A stretch of DNA of 64,000 bases from Nymphaea colorata (GCF_008831285.2 NC_045138.2:2458143-2522142), one strand, 5' to 3'; counted from the stretch's first letter, positions 47,601 through 58,405 are shown. Translations and numbers: made by a program. The notes: generated by a model from the letters alone, not told the origin.

Positions 47601-47717
47601 AATCATTCTTTCCCAAATCATGTATGCAAGCTTGAACGTGCTTTATATGGTTTAAAACAGGCTCCTAGGGCATGGTTTGCCCGTCTTAGTCTATTCCTCC
47701 AAAATCTTGGTTTTTAA
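44622..47717 (+). CDS. Copia gag-pol polyprotein up to the frameshift in reverse transcriptase
   Basis: The frame starts at the first ATG (MANQEASS) after the primer-binding site and encodes 1,031 residues. Visible domains are a copia-type gag region, a zinc knuckle CQICGKVGHIAKFC at 277-290, and an aspartic protease motif DSGATHH with Asp328. The integrase has a zinc site (His456, His461, Cys487, Cys490) and a catalytic triad Asp517, Asp580, Glu614. The N-terminal part of reverse transcriptase contains KARLVAKGYSQ. The frame ends at TAA (47,715-47,717) just after a run of five T, before the YVDD motif. One surplus T in this run would explain the break, because homologous sequence continues at once in another frame. 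Confidence 0.9.
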   Translation: MANQEASSNTRVNSDTGMNFLASPLQCPSNLQHFLTIKLNAENYLIWESQFTSILISFGLMGYIDGSKPAPSMFRSGTTEISSEYIEWLRNDQLLLSWIKSSLSEAIHTQIIGLKTSLEVWSALRQSYATQSRARIMQLKSQFQDLKKGSSSMDVYINKAKSIAHQLAIASKPVDEDDLVLQILRGLPSEYLAFKVSMETRKDPVSLNELHGLLLIQEANLKEDDSQTFESIMPAANIVSKQVYNNQTNYRGRGRNNYQSRGGVRKSDQYKGDRFVCQICGKVGHIAKFCWSYTNLLKEKETTPPQAYHAVSSSTLNQDIGDDNWYPDSGATHHITNDINNLSIHAKYKGGDAVKIGDGSGLRIFHIGSSKTSQNLVLNDLLHVPKITRNLLSVQRFSKDNGVYFEFHPNMCYVKQQETGKILHQGTSSDGLYKIDLSSKKKEVQLGERHTIGQWHKRLGHPSFSIVKKVLNKYDLSYYDDCLNYLCEACQKAKSHKLPFNAISSKVKRPLELIYSDVWGPAPVESVNGFKYYVIFMDAFSRYTWIYLMKKKSDVSHVFKAFKALSENLTGHKIKYFHSDWRGEFQGLQSYLVDNGIGHRISCPHTPEQNGAAERRHKHIVETGLSLMAEGNIPKNFWSYAFCTAVYLINRMPTKILDFASPLEKLFKEKPDYGFLKIFGCECFPCLRAYQKNKLDYRSERCVFLGYAPQHKGYYCLGVRTRKIYISRHVQFNEKKFPFIDTQETRTQDLETQNQAIILTSPHEYQFSNPTIPSSSTSTTSEEPLLQSETNSESQPETLENEEPTQSNENEPNQERVHPMTTRSQVGIFKPNSKYNEFHTYFSSKHSLPRALVSTLLEDKEPSSFKEAYEDENWRKAMQEEYDALIRNNTWKLVPKKEAKHIVGYKWVFKIKRKADGSLERYKARLVAKGYSQKEGIDYTETFSPVVKPTIIRTVLTISISHKWKIHQLDIQNAFLYGSISEEVYMAQPPGFQNHSFPNHVCKLERALYGLKQAPRAWFARLSLFLQNLGF

Positions 47718-48993
47718 AGGGGCTCAAACAGATTCATCTCTTTTTATTTTGAGAAAAAGAGAAATACTTCTATATGTTTTGGTATATGTGGACGACATGA
47801 TCATAACAGGAAGCTCACCAGAATATATTCATAAAATTATTTGTCAATTCAAAAGTGAGTTCGCCATTAAAGATTTGGGTGAGCTTCATTTTTTTTTGGG
47901 CATAGAAGCAAAAAGAATTGACAATAAGCTAATATTATCTCAAAGGAAGTACATATTCGAGCTTCTCAAAAGAACAAATATGCTTGGAGCTAAGGGAGTT
48001 TCAACTCCCATGGCATGCTCCCCTGCTTTATCTGCTCAAACTGGATCAAATTTTTATGATCCAACTCTTTATCGCAGCATTGTTGGCGCTCTTCAATACT
48101 CTACTGTGACTCGTCCAGACATCTCTTATGCTGTCAACAAAGTTTGTCAATACATGCATCATCCTACTGATGCCCATTGGGATGCCGTAAAGAGAATCCT
48201 AAGATATTTGAAGCACACTATTGATTATGGCCTTGTTATTAGACCTAGTTCAGTTTTAAATGTTAATGCTTACAGTGATGCAGATTGGGCAGGATGTCTT
48301 GATGATAGACGCTCTACAGGTGGATATGCAGTGTTTATTGGATCCAATCTAGTTTCATGGAGTGCTAAAAAGCAGTCAGTTGTCTCTCGTTCTAGCACTG
48401 AGGCTGAGTATCGATCCATTGCCAACACTACTGCTGAAATCATGTGGTTACAATTTTTATTAAAAGAACTTTGTGTTGATCAATCACAACCTCCCATATT
48501 ATGGTGCGACAACATCGGCGCAGCCTATCTTGCAGCTCATCCTGTGTATCATAGTCGCAGCAAACACATAGAGATTGACCTTCATTTTGTTCGAGAAAAA
48601 TTGGCTAAAGGAGATTTGAAAATTCAGTACATCTCTTCCAAAGATCAGGTTGCTGATATTTTAACTAAGCCACTTAGTAAACAGCACCATTATCAAATAA
48701 TTAACAAGCTCAATCTCATTGTTGGAGCATTGAGCTTGCGGGGGGATGTTAACAGAAACACCAAGAAGGCTCTCAATGTGTATTACTTGGGAGATGAAAA
48801 GTCATATCTCTTGAGAGATGAAAAGTCATGTCTGTTGGAAGATGAAAAGTCATGTCCCTTAGGGAATGAAAAGACATGTCTCTTGAGAGATGAAAAGTCA
48901 TGTCTCTTGAGGGATGAAAAGTCATGTATGTTGAAAGATGAAAAGTCATGTCTCTTGGGAACTAGAGACCCCTTATGTAACTCCTCTATATAA
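47716..48993 (+). CDS. Copia reverse transcriptase C-terminal part and RNase H, reading into the 3' LTR
   Basis: This is the continuation of pol in the shifted frame. It has the reverse transcriptase catalytic YVDD at 47,783-47,794, the RNase H motifs SDADWAG and STEAEYRS, and the closing KHIEIDLHFVRE region. After LRGDVN there is no stop codon: the frame enters the 3' LTR at 48,747 and continues through all seven 24-bp repeats (DEKSCLLR-type octapeptides) to a stop at 48,991-48,993. The predicted protein so gains about 80 LTR-encoded residues. Separated from gag by the frameshift, it could only be made through frameshifting or from another element copy. Confidence 0.85.
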   Translation, partial: KGAQTDSSLFILRKREILLYVLVYVDDMIITGSSPEYIHKIICQFKSEFAIKDLGELHFFLGIEAKRIDNKLILSQRKYIFELLKRTNMLGAKGVSTPMACSPALSAQTGSNFYDPTLYRSIVGALQYSTVTRPDISYAVNKVCQYMHHPTDAHWDAVKRILRYLKHTIDYGLVIRPSSVLNVNAYSDADWAGCLDDRRSTGGYAVFIGSNLVSWSAKKQSVVSRSSTEAEYRSIANTTAEIMWLQFLLKELCVDQSQPPILWCDNIGAAYLAAHPVYHSRSKHIEIDLHFVREKLAKGDLKIQYISSKDQVADILTKPLSKQHHYQIINKLNLIVGALSLRGDVNRNTKKALNVYYLGDEKSYLLRDEKSCLLEDEKSCPLGNEKTCLLRDEKSCLLRDEKSCMLKDEKSCLLGTRDPLCNSSI

Positions 48994-49115
48994 ATGAGCC
49001 TCTCCACCAAAAGAAGGCAAGCAAGAAATGATAGACTAGTGGACGTAGGCCTATTGGCTGAACCACTTTAAAAATTTTTGTCCCTTTAATTATTTCTTCA
49101 TTTTGATTTCTTACA
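48747..49115 (+). repeat. 3' LTR of the copia element
   Basis: 369 bp, identical to the 5' LTR except for one base (C in ATGAGCCTC). The seven 24-bp units lie at 48,787-48,954. The target duplication GTGAC follows at 49,116. Confidence 0.95.
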
Positions 49116-49144
49116 GTGACATCACTCAACTACTGCAAGCAAGT

Positions 49145-49232
49145 GTCACATGGGTACTGCTGTAAAGGCTACGTACCCGTATCAGTTGGTCACATGGGTA
49201 CTGCTGTAAAGGCTACGTACCCGTATCAGTTG
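49145..49232. repeat. 44-bp tandem duplication beside the copia element
   Basis: A 44-base unit containing ATGGGTACTGCTGTAAAGG occurs twice in immediate succession with no visible difference. It lies 25 bases after the target duplication and shows no similarity to the LTR. Confidence 0.85.
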
Positions 49233-52200
49233 GGTACGACACTGGTACTGGTCCTGTCTTATATCTTAAGTACTTCTTGGGTACCCTTCAACCAGTGCCA
49301 GATACAGTCAATGTACTTGGGATCCTATCCATTTTAGGACTCAATCAAAATTGACTGAGTCCTTTCTTATCCAAAATTTAGGATTTCAGTTTTTTTCTTT
49401 ACACATCATTTATACTCATTAAACGCATAGAGCTACGTTTTCATATGTTGTTTAATAGTTTCTTCCTTAGAATGTTTGTTTGTTTATATATATATATATA
49501 TACCCAAGTTTTTTTAACATATTTGGAACTTGTACCCATACCAGCACCGGGCACTCGTGTCCGCACCTATGTGACATATCAAGAAACTTTGTTGATGCTT
49601 TGTTTCTGAACTTTTAACACCAGTAAATTCTATAAGCAGACAGAATACAAATGCAGAGACCGAACGCCACTTGGATGCCATTAAAATTCCAAGTTATTAC
49701 AGTTCCTCAAGCTGTGGAAGAAAACCATCTAAAGGTAGATGGTCACTTTGAAAACAGAAATTGATGATTTTAGGAAGAACTCAAAAAAAATTTGGAAACC
49801 TTCTTAATGCCCAGCATGTTTCTCCTGACCATTTCTTTAACCGGTTATGCTTATTATCACTGTCATTCATCTTGGGTAAATCCTATTTTTGGATATCTGC
49901 GTTGCAAATCAGCTTTTGTAAACATGAATACTATCCTTTTCTACTAGGAACTCTTAAAAGTCATTAGTCATCACACAGTGATCAGTTTAGAAATTAACCT
50001 AAAGAAGACGACGGAGGGAGAGAGTAAATCGGCTTTTAAGGTCCACAAGGAATTCTACCTTGTTATTACAGAAAAGGAAATCTGGACAGGGGTCAGTTTT
50101 CTGCTCTGATGACGTGATACTTGGTGATTTTCATGGCGGTTGGCATCATTTTTTGAGTGTTTCCATATAACATATATACGTCTATCACATATTTACCAAA
50201 AGATCTTCTTTTTTGACTGGACCACCAAACCATGAATGCGCTGCTGCTTTGTTTTTTTCCTTTTCTTGGATAATCTTCTTCTTGTGATTAACTTTTCCTG
50301 GTGTTCCGCAAACAGCTACTGAAAGTTTGGATACCTACTACCACGGTGTGTCAACCACTTTTTTCAAGGTTCTTCAACATTTTTAGCTTTGTCTTAAATA
50401 TTTTCTTCTCTTCAACATTACTATAATTGTAAGTATATATCTTTTTATTAGTAAAATGAAAGATGAGTTAAGTTACATAGTGTACATTGGCCTTTCTGTC
50501 CAACTTTTCTTTTGTTGTCGTAAATGTTATACAGTTTATATGTATAGAGCAGGTAAGCAATATTAATTAAGTCACATGGTTGCGGACACGGGTTTGGTTA
50601 TATATAAATGTGCCTACCAGTGTTTAATTCAACCTCATCCTTGCTATTAAGCCAAGAAACCCCACTGGCACTAGAAAAGGGAATGCGTATGTAAATCAGA
50701 GCAAATAAATTATAATTTTTTTAAGGCTCTGTAACCATAGTTAATTTTACCTCATTTACAAATTTTAATGGACATAGCAGGCACGGTTTAATCTAACTTA
50801 CCACTGTTTAGAAAGAGATCCTTACCAAAAGGATATGGAACATATGCCATTCAATGCAAAACAAGAAAAAAATTGACTAGAAAGGAGATTATGCTTGGCT
50901 GGCTACTATTGACTGCGAAAGATATTATGTTTGGCTGACTAATTCAGCCTTCCGCTTAAGTCAATACTAGTTTAGTAAGTTATATATGTTGGCTTGATAA
51001 ATGTTGATTCGTGACGAATGAAAGCTTATATCAACTCTCAAGCATGAGAGGAGAAATTCTGGGTCATCCTACCACATTAGATTATTGGAGGAAGTAGACT
51101 GCAAAGCAGGTTACTGACCCCATTTGCATGCAGAGGCACAGGCATTAATAACATGTTTGCAAACATGAAATATAAGGAAACAGTCCACAAATTCATAACC
51201 ATAAACATCAAAAGTTCAATTGGGAGTAACCACAGCATGTGCAGCCAATGTTACTTTTTGTCTAGAACAAGATAAAGCTTATTCACTCACTGTGGTTCAC
51301 ATTAACATTTTATCTTTACGTTTAATATGCCTTATATATCTTTTCACTTTAGCTTGCCCTAAATGGCAAGTACTCTGCAGGTCAAAATGTAGCGGCTGGA
51401 CTGATGAAAAGTTGCAGATTTTCCTCACAAATAGTATCATGTGCAAGGGATCCATCAGATCTCTGCTGATGAAAGCAAAGACAGTAAATACCCAGCTAGT
51501 ATGATCATTAAGAGCTGTAACTGAAGACACGGTCTACTTGAAGCCTTGTCACACAAAAGGATGTTTAGACTGCAATCAGTTGAGCAACTCAAAGCAGCAT
51601 GGGCATCTTCATTTATAATGCATACACTTGATAGATTGAGAATGAGCTTCAAAGTCTTAGTCTCATTTTGTTAGATGTTTAGTCCTACCATTGAAATACA
51701 TCTGTCTTCTACACCAATAGGTATTTATGTGAAGAGCTCAAGGTGAATTATTCACATCAATGTCCTGAGCTCTAGCAGAAACCAGCTCATTGACCATTCA
51801 ACCTTAGATCAACTGAGTTCATGGAATAGCAAAATCTGAAGATTCAGATAGTTACTTATTCATGTTATATGATCCCACCATTCGGTTCTGAGACTAGGAT
51901 ATGTAGTATCTCTCTCAATGGCTCTAGGAAGATAATGAATTTAATGGTGTGTGCTGGGAATGTCAAGGAGGCCAGGAAAGCCTCTTCCTTAAAGACATGG
52001 CATTAAATTGGCTGGAAGTTTGGACCTCACCTGGTTTTCCTTTTCTCCTGTCAATGGCTTTCTCTTTATTTTTAGCATAGAATCATAAGTGCAAGCAATT
52101 ACAGGGCTTTAATGCATTCAGTCGTCTCCCAACTGTACCAGTTAATGATGGGCGGTCGTGCATTTATTTCCCCTCCTTCCTACTTCCCTCTGCCTTTTAC

Positions 52201-52695
52201 TTATTTACTTATTTAGTTTTTACCACTGTAAAGTCGGATCCTGTTTTTTAGTGGATAAAATGGGCTGCAGACAGAGAGAAATTAGCCGCGTGTCAACATT
52301 ATTACTGTAACAATATATCTCTATGCATGTCTATTTAAACTAATCAAATCCTGTTCTTTACTGGCTAGATTGGGCTGCAAAGTGACTGAAGGAAGCATGT
52401 TGTTTACTTTATTACAGAAACAATCTTTCTTTTGTTCAGCAAATGGAACTATGTAAGTAATAAGCATGGATGCTGACCCTTCGACGCATAAATTTCAAAC
52501 AGCTTTTCCATGGAGAAGCAGCAAAAGGGTCTCTAGCTTCTTGATGAAGAACATGCAGTCTTTCTATCTTCATAGGTGGAAAGCAGGTAGTAGTGAGGGA
52601 ATTCTGAAGGACGTTGAAGTCAAGATCGTGGATCAAATTTGCAGCCCTGCCATTTTGTATCCTGAGCTGTACACACTTAGAAGACACCATTTACC

Positions 52696-52700
<5 letters not shown>
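49233..52700. other. Gene-poor AT-rich region
   Basis: No gene is supported. A short TA tract lies at 49,486-49,502. Open frames are short and have no recognisable motif. Confidence 0.5.
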
Positions 52701-52753
<53 letters not shown>

Positions 52754-52776
52754 TGTGTGTGGGTGTGTGTGGGTGT
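52701..52776. repeat. Compound (TA)25-(GT)n microsatellite
   Basis: TA repeats at 52,701-52,750 run directly into interrupted GT repeats at 52,751-52,776. Confidence 0.9.
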
Positions 52777-53751
52777 GTTCTCTGTTTCCAAATCTTGAAT
52801 TTTTCGTACCTACCACCAAGCAAGCGGTCCGTTAAATGCAGTCAAACATACTAATGAATCAATGCCTGAAAAGGTTGACACACAGACTATCCATCCCAAC
52901 AAACATATGAGGTTGTCTAGTTATATCCTAACAACCATACCATGGACTTGGTGCTTCCATTTCTCTTCCATTTCTTGTCTCTCTCTCTCTAATATATATA
53001 TATATATATTCATCACGGGTGTACTGCCCTGAAATCTGACTTGAAACTTCTTCCTTAGAAAAAAGCAAATTGATCTCAATATTCCACCTATAATTTGGCA
53101 CTAGCATATGCCACAGGAAGACTGTTTTAACTTGTTTTCTTTGTTCCTGTATACATGTTATTAACAACTAATAGCATTATTTCAGGTGAAAGTTGTAAAG
53201 ATTTTTTTTCCCGTTTCCTTTCATTGGCAAGTGGGGATTACGCAGAAACCTACTTAAACCATTACAAGAGACATATTTTTTAGTATTTGGAACCTGTGTT
53301 GCCGCTTGAAGGCTCCATGTAGATGGATCATGAAATCGGTTTTGTTGACATGTGGACAATGTTCTGCTATGTGGCACTGAAATGCGATCATAAAATAAAG
53401 TGCTGTTTGGAGACTGACAGCAGCAACGAGGTCTCTCTCTCTCACTTTTTCTATAAGAAATTGACAGTTTCCAAAGAACTTTCTCCTTCCTCACACCTGC
53501 ACGTTACATTAATGAAGTGCACGCCGTGGGTGGCTTCTCTCAGCTAACCCCTTCAGCAGCTAGCACGCTTACCCATCAGTGGCAGACGCTCGGAAGTTTC
53601 TCTCTCTAATCAGATAAATAACCTGAAACTGAAGCCATTGGGCACCTACCCAAGTGGCAAAAGACATTTTTCTTAAAAGCATATATGCATTTATATGGTT
53701 ATAGGTCTCTCTGAACCTACGGTCTTGAATCCACGAACAGTCTCTCTCTCT

Positions 53752-53753
<2 letters not shown>
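52777..53753. other. Non-coding stretch with short CT and TA runs
   Basis: CT and TA runs lie at 52,979-53,010 and CT runs at about 53,431-53,444. No gene is seen. Confidence 0.45.

Positions 53754-53819
<66 letters not shown>
53754..53819. repeat. (TA)33 microsatellite
   Basis: About 66 bases of uninterrupted TA follow a short CT tract. Confidence 0.9.
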
Positions 53820-53823
<4 letters not shown>

Positions 53824-54878
53824 TGTTTATTTTTTACATATGAATGTCGACAAGTGTTGATGCGTTTTTTACTGTCTGAAAAAGCAAACAAGAAGGTCGT
53901 TCGAAAGAAAAAGATGTTGTCAATAATCCACCACATTAATAAGAGTCCTCATTATCATTACAGTTATGGAGGCTTTGTTACTTTAATGACAAAGATTCAT
54001 ATGCCTTGCTGCTTCTCTAAGTTCTAAGGAGGCACTTTGATAGCCAATACTTATTAATCAAATTGAGTTCTTTCAAATATCAGGTGCTTGTTTCATAATT
54101 TTACGGGTGAAATGGCGGAGTCTTCACGTGCATGAACTCGAAACAGGCAATCAAAGGATTGGATGTCATCCATTATCCTGATAAGTCCGATTCATAAAGC
54201 AAGTTTCACCCAATCCTGACATTTTATGCTTTAAGCATCTGAAAATTCAGATTCAGTAACACCATTTCGCGTTTGATTCTGAAATATCCAGTTAGCTGAC
54301 ATCTGTTTAAATCTTGTATCTGATTATAATAATATCTACATCTGAAGTTAAACCCGCTTCATCTGAAGTCCCACCAAGAAAAGTGTGGGCATGAGTAGAT
54401 CAGAGAGTAAATACTGCAGCAAAATCTGTCAGAGCGGAGGGATAAGAAAATATGGGGTTTGGCTCAAAGTACTGCAACAGCGACACTTGGTCTCGTTTGT
54501 TTAGTCTCGCGGGAAGAGAAATGTTTTTTCATGAGTGATAATGAGCGCAGGAAGCAAGGAATTAATTTTGCCAAGAAAGCAGAATCATTGAGACATTATC
54601 TTTGTTACCAAAGTGGGCATGCAGAGAAAATGGAGTGTATTTAACAGTGGGAACCCACAGAAAATGGTTCTTATATTTGTTTAACTAAGCAAAGAAGATA
54701 ACTGTCTTCCTCACAAAGTAATGAATTTTAATGAGATAGTGGGTGAAACTAAACCAAGCCTTAATTAAGCATAACAGAACAAAAGTCTATAATTCACTTC
54801 CAAGTTTCTAACTGATAATTGCAGTACCGAATCGTTGGCAGACTCGATCGAATCGCTCTGTCTCGGATTCTGATGGGC
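53820..54878. other. Region upstream of the first GDSL gene
   Basis: No gene is seen. AT-rich, without simple repeats; it probably contains the promoter of the GDSL gene starting at 55,005. Confidence 0.45.
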
Positions 54879-54886
54879 TATAAATA
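54879..54886 (+). promoter_or_regulatory. TATA box of the first GDSL gene
   Basis: TATAAATA lies 126 bases before the ATG, followed by a pyrimidine-rich leader (CCCTCCTTCCTTCTTCGC). This spacing fits a 5' UTR of roughly 90-100 bases. Confidence 0.65.
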
Positions 54887-55004
54887 CTACCCGAGCGTGC
54901 AAATCTGAGAAAGCAAGCCCACCCTCCTTCCTTCTTCGCTTACTTCTTCAGTTTCTCTGTTGCTACTTTTATTGTTTTCTTTCTGCGCTACCTGCTTGCT
55001 AGAG

Positions 55005-58000
55005 ATGATATCACCAATGGCGAATGGGGCTTCCTTCGCCTTCTCCTTCACTTTCACGTTCGTCTTCTTCTTTATCTTGGTGGTGGTCGTCTGGATGCCA
55101 TGTGCAGTAGTTGAGGGTCAGCCTGCAGATGGAGAGTCAAGGAGACCGAGGCAGGAGATGGTGCCTGCGCTGTTCGTCTTTGGTGATTCTCTTATTGACA
55201 ACGGCAACAACAACAACCTGCCCTCACTTGCCAAGGCCAACTACTACCCCTATGGGATTGATTTCAGAGGCGGTCCTACTGGAAGATTCTCTAATGGCTA
55301 CACTATGGTCGATGAGATTGGTAAGTACACCGAACATCTTTCAAGTAAAACTTTCTTCCTCTTCTTCTTCTCATTTTGGTACTTCATCTCGACCATTATG
55401 AACTGCCAGGCCGTGCTTGCTGCTAACATAATCTTCATTTTAGTAGTTCACTAGCTTTTCTGTTGTTTGTGTGCGTTGTTCATTTTGGCATGCGCTCTTG
55501 ATTTTAGTTCATCATTCTTTTCTTTGAATAAGAAAGTTAAATCCTGCCTTTTACCTATTGTGCTGTCAATACTTTTCCTAGGAAAGTTAATAGAAAATAA
55601 AAGCATGTCAAAAAACAAGTAAGAACAGAAAATAGCTTATATGGATGGTGCAAAGACTGTTGTGAAAAAAAATAATAGTGAGAAACAACTGATCAACCTT
55701 TGCAAGTTTGAGTATGTAGAGCATTAACCTTCCAAATATATATATATATGTGTGTACATTGTAAATATTAGTTAGCATTTCTGGATTTTGAAATATTACC
55801 GAATGAAACATCTGATTGCAACACCATAGGCATGCATGCAAGTACATATTGATGAAAAATTGGTGTTGTCTAAGTTCTGAAAACTAGTTATAAGCATCCA
55901 TGCTACCTGCTCAATATCACCATGTCAGTTGCTTAAATATATTCATTCGGGTGTGCAGCTGAGCTCTTGGGCCTTCCCCTGGTTCCGCCCTTCTCGGAAG
56001 CTTCCGGCAGCGACGTGCTTCACGGCGTCAACTATGCTTCCGCCGCCGCCGGAATCCTCGACATCACCGGACGTAACTTTGTGAGTTGTGTGAAAAAAAA
56101 GTTTGGTTTGAATCAAACGCATCATTTATCAAGTAGCTAACTTGATTTCTAATTTCCTCTTATTTTTTATATTCATTTGTTCTCTTTGATTTTAGATGGG
56201 TCGAATTCCATTCAATCAACAGATCGAGAACTTCCAAGGCACTCTGGATTCTATCACCACTCAATTGGGCGGCGTTGATCGGCTCTCTCAGTCGATCGGA
56301 CGGTCCATATTCTTCGTGGGGATGGGCAGCAACGACTACCTCAACAACTACTTGATGCCTAACTATGTGACGAGGAACCAATACACCGGCCAACAGTTCG
56401 CCTCGCTTCTTGTCGATGAGTATGCTCGTCAGCTAACGGTCAGTAATGTAACGTTAAATTCACCTGTTTTTTCAATTTCTTTCTTTCATGGAGGAAAAAT
56501 CATTTTAACGTTAAGTTCATGTTTATCGTTATCCAGCTTTTATATGTTGGTAGTCATTTTAAATTGAAGGTGTTTGGAACACAGTGTCCGTTTTACAAAT
56601 GTGGACAAATTCATTTCATTCCAAAGAATGCGGTATTTCTTGGAGGTTGATTTCTTTTTCCCCGTTTTTAAAAAATTTCAAAAATACACCTACAGTTTGG
56701 ATACTATTAAAAACAAGCCTAAGTTTTTTTTTTTCAGTATTTTCAAAAAAATAACTTTCTGCAAAAACTGACTCTGGGTTATCTAGTTGTTAATTAACTG
56801 TGACAAAAAGTCTAAAATACCCTCAAATAGAAAAATCTAGCTTAATCGATTTGCATTAAATCTTTTCAAACATACCAGTAAGAACACAGGCGCAGACCAT
56901 CAGCTGTCTTCATCAGCTATTTAAACGTTTTAGTCAAGTTAGGTGAAGAATTTATTTTACTTTTCTTTACTTCAGAAAAATTTTGGCATATTTTTCATAT
57001 AATGTTAAAGGGCACAAGAGTAATTTCCACTGACCTATGGCAAATAAAACTTGAGAAATATTTTTTTGATTAACATGACTACCATTGATCTACTTTCAAC
57101 CAAAAAGTTCAAACTTTCATGAGGTGGACAGATTAATAAGGTGCATGGAGGTGATTTATTTTAATTTGATAATATGGGGTGGGGGGGGGGGGGGGCAAAA
57201 CAGACATTGTACAACTTGGGGGCAAGGAAGTTTGTGCTGGCGGGGGTGGGGATACTGGGGTGCATCCCGAGCATACTGGCGCAGAGCCTGAACAGCAGCT
57301 GCGACCTGGACGTGAACAAGCTGGTCTTCCCCTTCAACGCAAACGCCCGCTCCATGGTCGACGGCCTCAACGCCAACCTCCCCGGCGCCCGCTTCGTCTT
57401 CCTCGACGTCTACTCCATGTTCAACCACGTCCTCTCCAACCCTACCTCCTACGGTACTTCTTTCTTCCTCCATTACATTTTTCCTACTATTATTATTATA
57501 TTAGACTGCGCATTTTTCCATTGGTTTGATTTGATTTTTATTTGAACTGTAAAAAGATGCGGATGTTTGGTTCCTGTTCATCCAAAAATCTCATGGGTGG
57601 TCTTTTCTACGAAAGAAAAGGGTATTTTGGTCATTTGATAATAAATTTTTTATATGGGTAATTTGTCATTTTATCTGAAAATTGGGTACTTTGTCTTCAT
57701 CTTGGTTTCACTCTTTGCCCTTATGAAAGGAAATTGCATTCCATTGCCAGGGCATTTTGGTCATTTGAGTTTGAAATGCGTTTTTTCCATCTTTTTTTTA
57801 CCCTAGTCTTTCTCTTTATAAGGGCACTTTGGTCATTTTGTTCAAAAGGGTATTTTGGTCAACTAAAAATAGTTATTCCATACTTACCCTTGCAGTATAA
57901 AGTGCAAGGGCGTTCGGTCATTTTATTTTGAGAAAATAGAATTAATTGCCGATAGTTATTTCTATTATTTTGGGGGACGGACTCAAAGGGGGCCGTATGG

Positions 58001-58405
58001 ACCTTAACCTCTTTCAAACAAAATTACAAAAAAACATGTAAATTTTAAAAAAAATATTTGTTTTATATAAAAATTTTAAAAAAATAATATTTTAACTTTG
58101 TTAAAATTTAAAAACTTTAATTCGTAAAAAATTTATTGTCTAGATTACTTTTCAATGAAATTTGAGTTGTGGACTGCACTGCAGGGTTCAGCGTGGTGGA
58201 TCGTGGGTGCTGCGGGGTGGGGAGGAACGCGGGGCAGCTGACGTGCCTCCCGTTCCAGACACCCTGCACGGAGAGGGAGTCCTACGTGTTCTGGGACGCC
58301 TTCCACCCCACGGAACGCATCAACGTTCTGCTCGCCCGGATGTCCTTCACCGGTCCCGCCTCCATCGCCTACCCCATCAACATCCAACAGCTTGCCTTCC
58401 TTTGA
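55005..58405 (+). CDS. GDSL esterase/lipase (SGNH hydrolase), plus-strand copy
   Basis: Exons are 55005-55320, 55959-56080, 56196-56438, 57204-57453 and 58185-58405, giving 383 residues, usual for plant GDSL lipases. A hydrophobic N-terminus (about residues 10-35) predicts secretion. Block I is [14 protein letters not shown] with nucleophile Ser62. Block II is [11 protein letters not shown]. Block III is [11 protein letters not shown] with Asn192. Block V is DAFHP with Asp348 and His351, so the full catalytic set is present. It would hydrolyse ester bonds of lipids or acylated cell-wall or cuticle compounds outside the cell; the substrate is unknown. The start is the first ATG in frame after the TATA box. 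Intron 3 ends with a 15-G run just before the acceptor, in place of a pyrimidine tract. It is convergent with the related gene at 58,976-62,848. Confidence 0.93.
57181..57203 (+). other. Poly-G tract at a splice acceptor
   Basis: Fifteen G (57,181-57,195) followed by CAAAACAG form the 3' end of intron 3. No pyrimidine tract lies between the branch region and the AG. The acceptor itself is supported by reading frame and protein homology on both sides. Confidence 0.75.
57619..57924 (+). repeat. Recurring GGGTATTTTGGTCATTT motif in GDSL intron 4
   Basis: Variants of this 17-18 base phrase occur at about 57,619, 57,750, 57,821, 57,847 and 57,907 at irregular spacing. The phrase is reminiscent of decayed plant repeats; no inverted ends were found. 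Confidence 0.55.

Larger units (their letters stand above)
44173..49115 (+). mobile_element. Complete young Ty1/copia LTR retrotransposon, 4,943 bp
   Basis: Two 369-bp LTRs start TGTTAACAG and end TTCTTACA. A primer-binding site for initiator Met-tRNA (TGGTATCAGAGC) begins at 44,542, directly after the 5' LTR. A polypurine tract (GCGGGGGGA) ends at 48,746. The domain order gag, protease, integrase, reverse transcriptase, RNase H is that of copia. The LTRs differ at a single base (T versus C in ATGAGTCTC and ATGAGCCTC), so insertion was recent. The only visible damage is a one-base frameshift in reverse transcriptase. It lies between AGL12 and the GDSL genes and interrupts no gene seen here. 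Confidence 0.97.

Noticed and set aside
54960-55004. Upstream extension of the first GDSL protein (Leu-rich stretch before MISPMANG)
   Set aside because: No ATG opens this stretch; it would need a TTG start, so the ATG at 55,005 was chosen.
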